Numbered from the stretch's first letter, positions 1-8,104 are shown. The stretch is 64,000 nt of DNA from Pseudomonas sp. Irchel s3f7 (GCF_900187615.1 NZ_FYDO01000003.1:1-64000); one strand, 5' to 3'. Program-made: numbers and translations. Notes: generated from the letters alone by a model not told the origin.

Positions 1-120
1 ACGGGTCAGCTGGAAGGGATAAACAATCGAATAAAGGTCATCAAGCGGATGGCGTACGGTTACCGGGATAGCGAATTCTTTTTCATGAAGATCAAGAGCG
101 TCTTTCCCGGTAATCCGTGA
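1..120 (+). CDS. Transposase C-terminal fragment, ISL3 family (5' truncated by window edge)
   Basis: Forty codons in frame 1 end at TGA (118-120). The peptide includes LEGINNRIKVIKRMAYGYRD followed by an aromatic-rich FFFMKIKSVF segment. This matches the C-terminal signature of DDE transposases of the IS204/IS1001/IS1096/IS1165 (ISL3) group, where the final catalytic Glu sits in the 'EGxNNxIK' motif. Only the end of the gene is visible, so whether the full transposase is intact cannot be judged. The family assignment rests on this motif and on the terminal repeat that follows. Confidence 0.75.
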   Translation, partial: TGQLEGINNRIKVIKRMAYGYRDSEFFFMKIKSVFPGNP

Positions 121-126
121 AGAACC
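1..126 (+). mobile_element. ISL3-family insertion sequence, right end only (cut by window edge)
   Basis: The transposase C-terminus is followed at once by CCGTGAAGAACC (115-126). Its reverse complement, GGTTCTTCACGG, looks like an ISL3-type terminal inverted repeat, which usually begins GGnTCTTC. The stop codon of the transposase lies inside this repeat. The element therefore appears to end near 126, at the foot of the terminator hairpin behind flgZ. ISL3 elements usually duplicate 8 bp of target, which would be TAAAAAAC (127-134) here. The left copy is outside the window. Confidence 0.6.
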
Positions 127-127
127 T

Positions 128-166
128 AAAAAACGGGCAGTCACCGCAAGGGACTGCCCGTTTTTT
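128..166. terminator. Bidirectional rho-independent terminator between IS end and flgZ
   Basis: AAAAAACGGGCAGTC (128-142) pairs perfectly with GACTGCCCGTTTTTT (152-166) around a 9-nt loop. The A-run and T-run make it usable from either strand. It can end the minus-strand flgM-flgN-flgZ transcript. Confidence 0.8.
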
Positions 167-187
167 GTCTTCGTCCTACCCGTTTTT

Positions 188-215
188 TGTAGGAGCTGGC
201 AAGCCGGCTCCTACA
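188..215. repeat. REP-type palindrome
   Basis: TGTAGGAGC and GCTCCTACA flank a short imperfect core in the gap after flgZ. This is the GTAGGAGC class of Pseudomonas REP elements, present at many other sites in this window. Confidence 0.8.
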
Positions 216-231
216 GGAAAGCAACGTCAGA

Positions 232-978
232 TCAGAGATCGTCTTTGTCGAAACGACGCGCTTCACGTTGCAGCTGGTAGACGAAGCGCTCGACCTGCCG
301 CTGCACCAGCCCGCTCATGTTGTGGAAGCGAACGCCGGCGAAGGTGGTGGAGATTCTTTCTTCGAAGTGCAGATAACGCAGTTCGACCGGTGCCGTCATC
401 TTGCCGAAAGGCAGGTCGGCGTTGAAACGGTCGTAAACCTGACCCAGTTGCAGGCTCTCGGTGATGTCACCTTCAAAGCGCAATTTGCAACCCGTGGCGG
501 AAATGTCCAGCAGCTTGCCGCTGATGGGCGCCTTGAGTTTTTCACCGTCCAGATTGACGTTGACCAGTTGCGCCAGTTTCAAGGCCGCGCGGAAGGCATT
601 GCGGCGCTGGTGATAGACCACTTCATCGGGCAGGCTGCCGCGGTAGCAACGCGCACCACCGGACTCATCGATGGTCAACGGGCCGTTGCTTTCCCACGCA
701 ATGCGTACACCGTCGTGGAAGCCTTCGACCTTGTAAGATTCGCCGGCCAGCAAATACCGCTCGCCATCACGGGGGATCATTTCGTCCAGGGCAATCATGT
801 CGCGGTCGCGGTCGAGGTCCACCAGATAGCTCTGGAAACGCTGGCTCCGTTCGTGGAACGTGATAATCAGCGGGTCATGGCTTTCTTGCAGCTGGCGCAG
901 GTTGCTGGAGATTTCCAAGGGTGTGCTGAGCACCTTGGGTGGCTGCGGAGCATCTTCCGCGTTTAAGGCATTGGACAC
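232..978 (-). CDS. flgZ: Flagellar brake protein FlgZ (YcgR/PilZ family, c-di-GMP receptor)
   Basis: This 248-aa cytosolic protein has a YcgR-type N-terminal domain (about residues 20-115) and a C-terminal PilZ domain. Both c-di-GMP binding signatures are visible: R126xxxR130, and DISATG at 158-163 (the D/NxSxxG motif). In Pseudomonas, FlgZ binds c-di-GMP and slows or blocks flagellar motility. It is the last gene of a minus-strand flgM-flgN-flgZ set, 91 bp after flgN, with a strong terminator downstream. Membership of the PilZ family is close to certain. The flgZ name rests on the flagellar location. Confidence 0.92.
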   Translation of the reverse strand: MSNALNAEDAPQPPKVLSTPLEISSNLRQLQESHDPLIITFHERSQRFQSYLVDLDRDRDMIALDEMIPRDGERYLLAGESYKVEGFHDGVRIAWESNGPLTIDESGGARCYRGSLPDEVVYHQRRNAFRAALKLAQLVNVNLDGEKLKAPISGKLLDISATGCKLRFEGDITESLQLGQVYDRFNADLPFGKMTAPVELRYLHFEERISTTFAGVRFHNMSGLVQRQVERFVYQLQREARRFDKDDL

Positions 979-1069
979 GGTTAATCAATCTCCAGACAAA
1001 ATTTGACTACGGCTGGCTATCATTTTGCCAGTATGTTGCGCGTCTTGATAGAGCGAGGACGCCACCGGC

Positions 1070-1537
1070 TCATGCCTGGCTGAGCGGGCGCGGTTTGGCA
1101 AGCTTGGAGAAGGTACCGCTGGCGTCGTAAAGCGCCGGGGTGTCGCCGCCGTTGAGGATTTTCAGCTGAGTGGCTGTGGCGGCTTGTTGCGTCAGGATCG
1201 ACTGCCCGTTGTTGATGTTGATGGCCTGGCATTGGGCCAGAAGATCGGTCAGTACGTCACTTTGCATCAGAAGTTGATCGCCAATGCTCGATTGGCCGGC
1301 CAGTTGCTCAAGACCGCTTCTGTTGGTCGGCAGGTTGAGGCTGGCGAGAATTTCACTGCGTTTGCGGCCATGCTGTTCGAGCAAGACGATCAATGCCTGT
1401 TTCTGCGCCAGAATGTCCTCGAGCAGTGGCATGTCGCGGCCGTGCAAGGCAAGGGATTCGGTCTGCAGCAACTCCAGCAATTGTTGCGCGGGAGCAAAGT
1501 CGTCGGTGATCAGTTGCAGTAAATTAGAGTCGTGCAT
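1070..1537 (-). CDS. flgN: Flagella synthesis chaperone FlgN
   Basis: This 155-aa, largely helical, Leu/Gln-rich protein has the length and composition of FlgN. FlgN is the cytosolic export chaperone for the hook-filament junction proteins FlgK and FlgL. It lies 48 bp downstream of flgM on the minus strand and before flgZ, the usual flgMN order. FlgN sequences diverge strongly, so the call leans on context as well as on the N-terminal 'LLQLITDD...LLELLQTE' helix typical of the family. Confidence 0.88.
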   Translation of the reverse strand: MHDSNLLQLITDDFAPAQQLLELLQTESLALHGRDMPLLEDILAQKQALIVLLEQHGRKRSEILASLNLPTNRSGLEQLAGQSSIGDQLLMQSDVLTDLLAQCQAININNGQSILTQQAATATQLKILNGGDTPALYDASGTFSKLAKPRPLSQA

Positions 1538-1585
1538 GGCTGGCCTTGGGGTTTAAGCGTCCAAAAGCCTGGCGCCGGCCGTGGC

Positions 1586-1912
1586 CTAGCGCTGGGCTTC
1601 GAAGTTGAGCAGTTTGCTGGCTACGCGGTTGCTGTCGACTTTGTAGCTGCCATCGGCAATCGCTGCTTTCAACTCGGCCACCCGGGCCTTGTCGACGGCA
1701 GGCTGATCGCGCAGCTTGTCAGTGACCTTCTGCAACTGCTGAGCCTCATTGCTGAGATGTACCGATTCCCCGCTTTGGGTTGTACCGACCTGTTCTGCCG
1801 CGGATTCCAGTGGCGCGGACTTGCCGGCCTCGACGCTGTCCTTGCTGGCGCTGGTACGTGTACTGCCCGTAAGGGGCGAGGAGCTGTTCAAACGGCTGAA
1901 ATCGATGACCAT
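1586..1912 (-). CDS. flgM: Anti-sigma-28 factor FlgM
   Basis: FlgM binds and inhibits FliA (sigma-28) until the hook is complete, then is exported through it. The protein begins MVIDFSRLN, the typical N-terminus, has a disordered Ser/Thr-rich middle, and ends in the helical FliA-binding region (about residues 60-105: '[22 protein letters not shown]'-like signature). I chose the ATG at 1912, giving 108 aa, over an upstream in-frame ATG at 1981. The 1912 start gives family length, has AGAGG upstream and leaves the sigma-28 promoter (1948-1974) outside the gene. Confidence 0.92.
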   Translation of the reverse strand: MVIDFSRLNSSSPLTGSTRTSASKDSVEAGKSAPLESAAEQVGTTQSGESVHLSNEAQQLQKVTDKLRDQPAVDKARVAELKAAIADGSYKVDSNRVASKLLNFEAQR

Positions 1913-1947
1913 GATGAAAACCTCTGGGAATTTGGACGCTTGCCATG

Positions 1948-1974
1948 GTTTCGGCCATTCCCTGGAAAACTTTA
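1948..1974 (-). promoter_or_regulatory. Sigma-28 (FliA) promoter for flgM-flgN-flgZ
   Basis: On the minus strand TAAA (1971-1974) is followed by exactly 15 nt and GCCGAAAC (1948-1955), against the consensus TAAA-N15-GCCGATAA. It lies 35 bp upstream of the flgM ATG. FliA control of its own anti-sigma factor is the known late-class arrangement in Pseudomonas. Confidence 0.7.
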
Positions 1975-2081
1975 GGCCCATTTATCAACGAGCCTTGCGC
2001 GCGTCAGCGCTTGCTCTGCATAGAGCACAGTCTAGGGAACAGCCGGGGCGAGCGCCACATTCTCGTGAGCAGATAACGTCT

Positions 2082-2840
2082 CTACATAGACACTTCCACC
2101 TGTCCGGGCGCGGTGACCAGCGCCTTGATGACGCGTTGGGAGTTGAGGTTTTTCACCCGGATCTGCTCGCTCAAACCGCCGTTTGACAGGGCCTCGCCCG
2201 GCATGCGCACGCTGAGCGTGCCGCTGCGGGCGGTGATCACCACTTGATCGCCCTTGCGAATGACTTCGGCCTGTTCGATGTTCACCAGGGTAATGACCTG
2301 GTCGGTGACCATTGGTCGGGTCAATCGCTGTCCGATCGCCTGGTCGAGGGAGGTCAGGTAACCCTGGCTGATCAGGCTGATGTCGCGCTCACGCAGAAGC
2401 ACATCTTCAGGTTCGATAATGGCTGTACGGCGCAGAGGCCGGGCAGACGTCACGACGTCACGAAACAGGCGGACTTGAGCGGGTACGAAGACTGTCCAGG
2501 GGGCTGCGCCTTCGCAACGGACCTTCACCGTGACGCGTCCGATCGGCTTGGGACTTTCAAGCGTGGCTGTCAATTCCTTGTCGCACATGGGCATGTGCAT
2601 GCGTGGATCGAGCTTGTTGACTTCGATCTCGTAGCGACCTTCGGTTTGACTGGTGGCCAAATAGTCTTCTACGGTGAATTCAAGAAACCCCTGAGTGACG
2701 CCGATAAGCATGTCAGGCAAGGTAACCGCGTCAGCAAGGGCAGGGCTGCCAGCGTTGAACAGGCAAATAGCCGACAGCACGCCGAGTAATCGGCGCCAGG
2801 GAGCGGTCAGGTGTCGGAAAAATGTCGGTTGTGTGTTCAT
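2082..2840 (-). CDS. flgA: Flagellar basal body P-ring formation chaperone FlgA
   Basis: This 252-aa periplasmic chaperone helps FlgI assemble the P ring. It has an N-terminal signal peptide (hydrophobic stretch about residues 18-38, cleavage near ALA-DA), an N-terminal domain with two Cys residues, and the C-terminal SAF/ChapFlgA domain that holds 'GQRLTRPMVTDQVI' and 'IRVKNLNSQRVIKALV'. The start MNTQPTFF at 2840 is preferred; the frame is open upstream to 3302, but that stretch overlaps cheV on the other strand. It is divergent from cheV with an 82-bp gap. Confidence 0.92.
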   Translation of the reverse strand: MNTQPTFFRHLTAPWRRLLGVLSAICLFNAGSPALADAVTLPDMLIGVTQGFLEFTVEDYLATSQTEGRYEIEVNKLDPRMHMPMCDKELTATLESPKPIGRVTVKVRCEGAAPWTVFVPAQVRLFRDVVTSARPLRRTAIIEPEDVLLRERDISLISQGYLTSLDQAIGQRLTRPMVTDQVITLVNIEQAEVIRKGDQVVITARSGTLSVRMPGEALSNGGLSEQIRVKNLNSQRVIKALVTAPGQVEVSM

Positions 2841-2922
2841 AACGGATAAAAAGCAAGCGCCGTGCCGTTTAGTGATTATGGCGCGTCGCAACAACACTTG
2901 GCGTTGGTGTAGGAGTCTGGGC

Positions 2923-3855
2923 ATGGCGGGTGTAATGGATTCGGTGAACCAGCGCACGCAACTGGTGGGGCAGAATCGCCTTGAGCTGTTGTTGTTCCGT
3001 CTCGACGGCCAGCAGCTGTACGGGATCAACGTGTTCAAGGTTCGGGAGGTGCTGCAATGCCCCAAACTGACGCTGATGCCCAAGTCCAGTCCTGTCGTGT
3101 GCGGCGTGGCGAGTATCCGGGGGGCGACCATTCCGATCCTTGATCTGGCGATGGCCACGGGCTCCGGTGCTTTGAAGGACAAGAACAACCCCTTCGTGAT
3201 CATCACGGAGTACAACACCAAGACCCAGGGTTTCCTGGTGCGCTCGGTGGAACGCATCGTCAACATGAACTGGGAAGAGATCCATCCGCCACCCAAGGGC
3301 ACCGGTCGCGATCACTACCTGACGGCGGTGACGCGGGTCGATAATCAGCTGGTCGAAATCATCGACGTGGAGAAGGTGCTGGCGGAAGTGGCGCCGACGC
3401 CGGAAGCGATTTCCGCCGGTGTGGTGGATGTCGAAACCCAGCACAAGGCGCTGTCGTTGCGGGTGCTGACCGTCGATGACTCGTCGGTGGCGCGCAAGCA
3501 GGTCACGCGTTGCCTGCAAACGGTCGGTGTCGAGGTGGTGGCGCTGAACGACGGCAAACAAGCGCTGGATTACCTGCGCAAACTGGCCGATGAGGGCAAG
3601 AAACCGGAAGAAGAGTTCCTGATGATGATCTCCGACATCGAGATGCCGGAGATGGACGGGTACACCCTGACGGCGGAAATCCGCAACGACCCGCGCATGC
3701 AAAAGCTTCATATCATCCTGCATACTTCCTTGTCCGGGGTATTCAATCAGGCGATGGTCAAGAAAGTCGGTGCCGATGACTTCCTGGCCAAATTCCGTCC
3801 TGATGACCTGGCGTCCCGTGTAGTCGATCGGATCAAGGCAGCAGATATCAGCTAG
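2923..3855 (+). CDS. cheV: Chemotaxis coupling/response-regulator protein CheV
   Basis: This 310-aa protein joins an N-terminal CheW-like coupling domain (about residues 15-160) to a C-terminal receiver domain (about 180-305) with phospho-acceptor D238 in MISDIEMP. CheV links chemoreceptors to CheA, and its phosphorylation aids adaptation. The ATG at 2923 (MAGVMDSVNQ) is chosen because AGGAG lies 7 nt upstream and the frame then matches CheV length. It stands next to cheR and divergent from flgA, the usual Pseudomonas arrangement. Confidence 0.95.
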   Translation: MAGVMDSVNQRTQLVGQNRLELLLFRLDGQQLYGINVFKVREVLQCPKLTLMPKSSPVVCGVASIRGATIPILDLAMATGSGALKDKNNPFVIITEYNTKTQGFLVRSVERIVNMNWEEIHPPPKGTGRDHYLTAVTRVDNQLVEIIDVEKVLAEVAPTPEAISAGVVDVETQHKALSLRVLTVDDSSVARKQVTRCLQTVGVEVVALNDGKQALDYLRKLADEGKKPEEEFLMMISDIEMPEMDGYTLTAEIRNDPRMQKLHIILHTSLSGVFNQAMVKKVGADDFLAKFRPDDLASRVVDRIKAADIS

Positions 3856-3900
3856 GGGCCTGCGCCCCCGGTAATCAATACGATTTAAGAGGCGGCATCA

Positions 3901-4728
3901 TTGTCTACGGGTAATTTGGATTTCGAACAGTTCCGGGTGTTCCTGGAAAAAGCCTGTGGCATTTTGCTGGGTGAAAACAAGCAATACCTGGTCTCCAGCC
4001 GTCTCAACAAACTGATGGAACAGCAAGGCATCAAGAGCCTGGGTGAGCTGGTCCAGCGCATGCAGACCCAGCCGCGCAGCGGTTTGCGCGAGCAGGTGGT
4101 GGATGCCATGACGACCAACGAAACCCTGTGGTTTCGTGACACCTATCCGTTTGAGGTGCTGAAGAACAAGGCACTGCCCGAGGCGATCAAGGCCAGTCCC
4201 GGCCAGCGTCTGCGCATCTGGTCGGCGGCGTGTTCGTCGGGTCAGGAACCGTACTCGCTGTCGATGTCCATCGACGAGTTCGAGCGGGTCAACATGGGCC
4301 AGTTGCGGATGGGAGTGCAGATTGTTGCCACCGACCTGTCCAGCACCATGCTGAACAACTGCAAGACCGGCGAGTACGACAGCCTGGCCATCGGCCGCGG
4401 CCTGTCGCCCGAGCGCTTGCAACGTTACTTCGATCCGAAAGGGCCGGGGCGCTGGGCGATCAAGGCGCCGATCAAGAGTCGCGTGGAGTTTCGCTCGTTC
4501 AACCTGCTGGACAGCTACGCGAGCCTCGGCAAGTTCGACATCGTGTTCTGCCGCAACGTGTTGATCTACTTCTCCGCCGAGGTGAAGAAGGACATCCTGC
4601 TGCGTATCCACAGCACGTTGAAGCCGGGCGGCTACCTGTTCCTCGGTGCTTCCGAGGCGCTGAACGGTTTGCCGGATCACTACCAGATGGTCCAGTGCAG
4701 TCCGGGGATCATTTACCAGGCGAAGTGA
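3901..4728 (+). CDS. cheR: Chemotaxis protein methyltransferase CheR
   Basis: CheR methylates glutamates of chemoreceptors using AdoMet. The 275-aa protein has the N-terminal all-helical CheR domain (about 1-75) followed by the methyltransferase domain, with the SAM-binding segment RIWSAACSSGQEPYS near residue 105, the acidic 'ATDLSS' loop, and 'DIVFCRNVLIYF' near residue 215. The start is TTG at 3901, supported by AAGAGG 8 nt upstream; no ATG fits the family N-terminus. It follows cheV by 45 bp, so the two are probably co-transcribed, and a terminator follows at 4747. Confidence 0.95.
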   Translation: MSTGNLDFEQFRVFLEKACGILLGENKQYLVSSRLNKLMEQQGIKSLGELVQRMQTQPRSGLREQVVDAMTTNETLWFRDTYPFEVLKNKALPEAIKASPGQRLRIWSAACSSGQEPYSLSMSIDEFERVNMGQLRMGVQIVATDLSSTMLNNCKTGEYDSLAIGRGLSPERLQRYFDPKGPGRWAIKAPIKSRVEFRSFNLLDSYASLGKFDIVFCRNVLIYFSAEVKKDILLRIHSTLKPGGYLFLGASEALNGLPDHYQMVQCSPGIIYQAK

Positions 4729-4746
4729 TTTCGTTGGGGTTGTCAG

Positions 4747-4779
4747 AAAACGGGAGTCCTCAGGGGTTCCCGTTTTTTT
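4747..4779 (+). terminator. Rho-independent terminator after cheR
   Basis: AAAACGGGA (4747-4755) and TCCCGTTTT (4768-4776) form a stem around a 12-nt loop, followed by more T. It sits 19 bp after the cheR stop codon. Confidence 0.75.
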
Positions 4780-4812
4780 ATGCCTGCTGATTTCTCACAG
4801 CTATCTCAATCC

Positions 4813-4904
4813 CTGTAGGAGCTGGCTTGCCAGCGATAGCGGTGTGTCCGCAATTTAAAAGTCGGCTGACTCGACGCCATCGCTGGCAAGCCAGCTCCTA
4901 CAGG
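4813..4904. repeat. BIME: inverted pair of GTAGGAGC-type REPs
   Basis: CCTGTAGGAGCTGGCTTGCC at the left and its inverse at the right flank about 45 bp of non-repeated sequence in the cheR-flgB gap. The 366-bp gap (4729-5094) otherwise holds a second inverted repeat (CAGAAAAGCGGCA at 4938 and its partner ending at 4980), a terminator and the flgB promoter. Confidence 0.85.
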
Positions 4905-5005
4905 GGGAGGTGGTGTTCTCAAGTGCGGTGCCAAGCGGCAGAAAAGCGGCATCCGGCGGAAAACCGTTGCCGCTTTTCTGTCGTTGCCGCATTGCCATGG
5001 CCGGC

Positions 5006-5030
5006 AAAGCCCCGGTTTACGGGCTTTTTT
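5006..5030 (+). terminator. Terminator-like hairpin just upstream of the flgB promoter
   Basis: AAAGCCC (5006-5012) and GGGCTTT (5021-5027) pair, with the T-run continuing to 5030. It ends 4 bp before the sigma-54 -24 element and may shield the flgBCDE operon from upstream transcription. Confidence 0.6.
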
Positions 5031-5034
5031 GAAT

Positions 5035-5050
5035 TGGCATGACGCTTGCT
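5035..5050 (+). promoter_or_regulatory. Sigma-54 (RpoN) -24/-12 promoter of flgBCDE
   Basis: TGGCAT-N5-TTGCT matches the consensus TGGCAC-N5-TTGCW with a single change, and sits 44 bp before the flgB ATG. In Pseudomonas the flgBCDE genes are RpoN-dependent and activated through the FleQ/FleR cascade, which fits. No enhancer site was recognised by eye. Confidence 0.75.
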
Positions 5051-5094
5051 ATGTCCATCGTACGAAAAATCAGGTCACCCAAAGGTTTCCCGAC

Positions 5095-5502
5095 ATGAGC
5101 ATCAGCTTCGATAAAGCGCTCGGCATCCACGAAAAAGCCCTGGGCTTCCGCGCCCAGCGTGCCGAAGTCCTGGCCAACAACATCACCAACGCCGATACCC
5201 CGAACTACAAGGCTCGGGATCTGGATTTCTCCAAAGTGCTCGCCGAGCAGAACGAGAAAACCAAAAGCGGCGGCTTCGCCTTGAACATGACCAACAGTCG
5301 TCATATCGAAGCGCAGGGCCTGGGCAATGGCGACGAGTCGCTGATGTATCGCACGCCGATGCAACCGTCGATTGACCAGAACACCGTGGACGCCCAACTG
5401 GAACAGTCGAACTACGCGGAAAACGCGGTCGGCTTCCAGGCCAGCTTCACCCTGCTCAACAGCAAATTCAAAGGGCTGGTGTCAGCCCTGCGCGGAGAGT
5501 AA
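5095..5502 (+). CDS. flgB: Flagellar proximal rod protein FlgB
   Basis: FlgB forms the proximal rod of the flagellar basal body and is secreted by the flagellar export apparatus. The 135-aa protein has the family N-terminal heptad region with the conserved 'RAEVLANNITNADTPNYKARDL' signature (about residues 22-43) and the helical C-terminal segment that packs into the rod. The ATG at 5095 (MSISFDKALG) follows AAAGG. The frame is open to 4984, but that extension would contain the promoter. It is first in flgB-flgC-flgD-flgE, 3 bp before flgC. Confidence 0.96.
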   Translation: MSISFDKALGIHEKALGFRAQRAEVLANNITNADTPNYKARDLDFSKVLAEQNEKTKSGGFALNMTNSRHIEAQGLGNGDESLMYRTPMQPSIDQNTVDAQLEQSNYAENAVGFQASFTLLNSKFKGLVSALRGE

Positions 5503-5505
5503 GCC

Positions 5506-5949
5506 ATGTCTCTATCCAGTGTTTTCAACATTGCCGGTAGCGGCATGAGTGCGCAGACCACTCGTTTGAACACCGTTGCTTCGAACATCGCCAACGCCGA
5601 GACGGTCTCGTCGAGCATCGACCAGACCTACCGCGCGCGCCACCCGGTGTTCGCCACCATGTTCCAGGGCGGCCAGAGCGGCGGCAGCGACTCGCTGTTC
5701 CAGAACCAGGACGCGGCCGGTCAGGGCGTGCAAGTGCTGGGCGTGGTCGAGGACCAGAGCAATCTTGAGGCGCGCTACGAGCCGAACCATCCGGCCGCCG
5801 ATGCCAAGGGTTACGTCTACTACCCGAACGTCAACGTGGTGGAAGAAATGGCCGACATGATTTCCGCGAGCCGTTCGTTCCAGACCAACGCCGAAATGAT
5901 GAACACCGCCAAAACCATGATGCAGAAAGTCCTGACCCTTGGTCAGTGA
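5506..5949 (+). CDS. flgC: Flagellar proximal rod protein FlgC
   Basis: FlgC is a rod subunit of the basal body. The 147-aa protein has the N-terminal rod signature 'RLNTVASNIANAET' (about residues 22-35) and a C-terminal 'NVVEEMADMISASRSFQTNAEMMNTAK'-type motif, both standard for flagellar axial proteins. It begins 3 bp after flgB and ends 15 bp before flgD, so all are on one transcript. Length and motifs match the family. Confidence 0.96.
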   Translation: MSLSSVFNIAGSGMSAQTTRLNTVASNIANAETVSSSIDQTYRARHPVFATMFQGGQSGGSDSLFQNQDAAGQGVQVLGVVEDQSNLEARYEPNHPAADAKGYVYYPNVNVVEEMADMISASRSFQTNAEMMNTAKTMMQKVLTLGQ

Positions 5950-5964
5950 TAAGGGGCGACTCAG

Positions 5965-6687
5965 ATGAGTGTTACCGATTCCACTGGCGGTTTGAGCCTC
6001 AACGACATCCTGGCGAACTCCTCGGTCAAGACCAACAAAACAAGTGACGGCCTTGCGTCGGCAGCCGGCAATGCCTCGGGCAACAAGGCCCTGGGCAAGG
6101 ATGCGTTCCTGCAATTGCTGGTCACGCAACTGAAAAACCAGAACCCGCTGGAGCCTCAGGACAACGGCGAGTTCGTCGCCCAGTTGGCCCAGTTCAGCAG
6201 TTTGGAAGGCATCACCACGCTCAACGACACCGTTACCGGCCTGGCCAGCAATTACAACTCGTCCCAGGCCTTGCAGGCTTCATCGCTGGTGGGACGTTCG
6301 GTCATCGCACCGGGCGACAAGGCGGTGGTCGACACCACCAAGAGCCTCAGCGGCACGGTGGTCATACCGACTTCGGTGGCTTCCGCCAGCCTGAAGATCA
6401 CCGATGCAGACGGCAAGACTGTGCGCACCATCGACCTGGGTTCACAGAAAGCCGGCAACGCCAGTTTCATCTGGGATGGCAAGAACGATGCGGGCGTGAC
6501 AGTGCCTGCCGGCACTTACACCTTCGGCGCTTCGACCTCCATCGATGGCCAGTCCGTCGCACTGATCACCAACCTGCCGGCGACGGTCAACAGCGTGACC
6601 ATCAGCCAGACTGGCGGTGAGCTGATGCTCAATCTGGCCGGGCTGGGCAGTATTGCCCTGTCCAAAGTTCAAACCATTGGTATGTAG
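5965..6687 (+). CDS. flgD: Flagellar hook assembly scaffold FlgD
   Basis: FlgD caps the growing hook and guides polymerisation of FlgE, then is replaced by FlgK. The 240-aa protein has the conserved N-terminal export/capping motif (about residues 42-75: LGKDAFLQLLVTQLKNQNPL and the following QFSS segment) and C-terminal FlgD Tudor-like and Ig-like (FLG/FlgD_ig) domains, including the 'TFIWDGKNDAGVTVPAGTYTF'-like repeat. It sits 28 bp before flgE. Confidence 0.96.
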   Translation: MSVTDSTGGLSLNDILANSSVKTNKTSDGLASAAGNASGNKALGKDAFLQLLVTQLKNQNPLEPQDNGEFVAQLAQFSSLEGITTLNDTVTGLASNYNSSQALQASSLVGRSVIAPGDKAVVDTTKSLSGTVVIPTSVASASLKITDADGKTVRTIDLGSQKAGNASFIWDGKNDAGVTVPAGTYTFGASTSIDGQSVALITNLPATVNSVTISQTGGELMLNLAGLGSIALSKVQTIGM

Positions 6688-6718
6688 AGCCGACTAACCC
6701 GGCATAAAGGAGTGGATG

Positions 6719-8026
6719 ATGTCTTTCAATATCGGCCTTAGCGGTCTCTTTGCAGCCAACAAACAACTGGACGTGACCGGCAACAACATCGCCAACGTTG
6801 CCACCACCGGTTTCAAATCGTCCCGTGCAGAGTTCGAGGACGTGTACTCGGCGACCCGCCTGGGTACCGGCAGCAAGACCGTCGGCAACGGCGTGCGCCT
6901 GGCCAACGTTTCCCAGCAGTTCACCCAGGGTGACATCAGCAACACGGGTAACGTGCTGGACATGGGTATCAACGGCTCCGGCTTCTTCGTGCTGAACAAC
7001 AGCGGCTCGCTGTCCTACACGCGTGCCGGTACGTTCAAGGTCGACAAGGAAGGTTACGTCACCAACACCGACGGTACTTCGCGTCTGCAAGGTTACGGTG
7101 TGGATGACAATGGCAAGATCCAGAACGGCGTATTGACCGACCTGCGCATCGACACCTCCAACCTGGCACCGAAAGCCACTACCAGCGTATCGTCGACGAT
7201 CAACCTGAACTCCACCGCTGACGTGATCGACGTTGTGGCCAATCCGTTTGACCCGAGCAAGTCGGCCTCTTTCACCAAGCAGTTCAGCACCCCGATTTTC
7301 GACACGCAGGGCAACCAGCACACCATGGATCAATACATGGTGAAGACTGGCGCCAACACGTGGTCGACCTACACCCTGATCGATGGTCGCAACCCGAATG
7401 GCAGCGACCCGAAGGTTACCCCGGCGGTTGCTTCGGTCATGGCGTTCGACACAAGCGGAAAACTGGTATCGGTCACCACGCCGGGCACGCCTCCGGTCGT
7501 CAGCCCTGATTTGAAGATCACTAACTGGGTCCCGGGCACCGTGACCAACGGTGTATGGGCGGCCAATGGCGCGTCCGCCGATCCGGCGGGCATGTCGATT
7601 GCCATGAGCAATACCACCCAGTTCAACGCGGATACTGCGCGTTCGATTCCTGCTCAAAACGGCTACGCCACTGGCCAGATCACCAACCTGACCATCGATG
7701 GCAGCGGTGTATTGCTGGCCAACTTCAGCAACAACCAGACCAAGCCGATCGGTCAGATCTCGCTGGCCAGCTTCACCAACGAACAGGGTCTGCAGCCAGT
7801 GGGCGGTACCAGCTGGAAAGAAACCTACTCGTCGGGTATCCCGGGCTACGATGCACCGGAAACCGGCAGCCTGGGTTCGGTCCAGTCCAACTCGCTGGAA
7901 GAGTCCAACGTCAACGTGACCAACGAACTGGTCGACCTGATCAAGGCGCAGAGCAACTACCAGGCGAACGCCAAGACCATCTCCACCCAGAGCACCATCA
8001 TGCAGACCATCATTCAGATGACCTGA
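6719..8026 (+). CDS. flgE: Flagellar hook protein FlgE
   Basis: FlgE is the subunit of the flagellar hook. The 435-aa protein begins MSFNIGLSGL and has the 'NKQLDVTGNNIANVATTGFKSS' axial-protein motif near residue 16, central D1/D2 hook domains and the C-terminal 'SNVNVTNELVDLIKAQSNYQANAKTI'-type helix. Two ATGs abut (6716 and 6719). The second is favoured because it leaves 6 nt after AAGGAG (6707-6712). A strong terminator follows, so flgE ends this operon here; later flg genes (flgF onward) are not in the window. Confidence 0.96.
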   Translation: MSFNIGLSGLFAANKQLDVTGNNIANVATTGFKSSRAEFEDVYSATRLGTGSKTVGNGVRLANVSQQFTQGDISNTGNVLDMGINGSGFFVLNNSGSLSYTRAGTFKVDKEGYVTNTDGTSRLQGYGVDDNGKIQNGVLTDLRIDTSNLAPKATTSVSSTINLNSTADVIDVVANPFDPSKSASFTKQFSTPIFDTQGNQHTMDQYMVKTGANTWSTYTLIDGRNPNGSDPKVTPAVASVMAFDTSGKLVSVTTPGTPPVVSPDLKITNWVPGTVTNGVWAANGASADPAGMSIAMSNTTQFNADTARSIPAQNGYATGQITNLTIDGSGVLLANFSNNQTKPIGQISLASFTNEQGLQPVGGTSWKETYSSGIPGYDAPETGSLGSVQSNSLEESNVNVTNELVDLIKAQSNYQANAKTISTQSTIMQTIIQMT

Positions 8027-8044
8027 TGCTGGATTACGCTGCAT

Positions 8045-8073
8045 AAAAAGCCCCTCATCAGAGGGGCTTTTTT
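8045..8073 (+). terminator. Rho-independent terminator after flgE
   Basis: AAAAAGCCCCTC and GAGGGGCTTTTTT form a 12-bp stem with a short ATCA loop, 19 bp after the flgE stop. Confidence 0.85.
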
Positions 8074-8104
8074 GTGGATGACAAAATCACATTCTCCCGG
8101 ACCT

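Noticed and set aside
2845-2870. Sigma-28 promoter for cheV
   Set aside because: TAAA and GCCGTTTA are present but 13 bp apart, not 15, and the -10 part has two mismatches.
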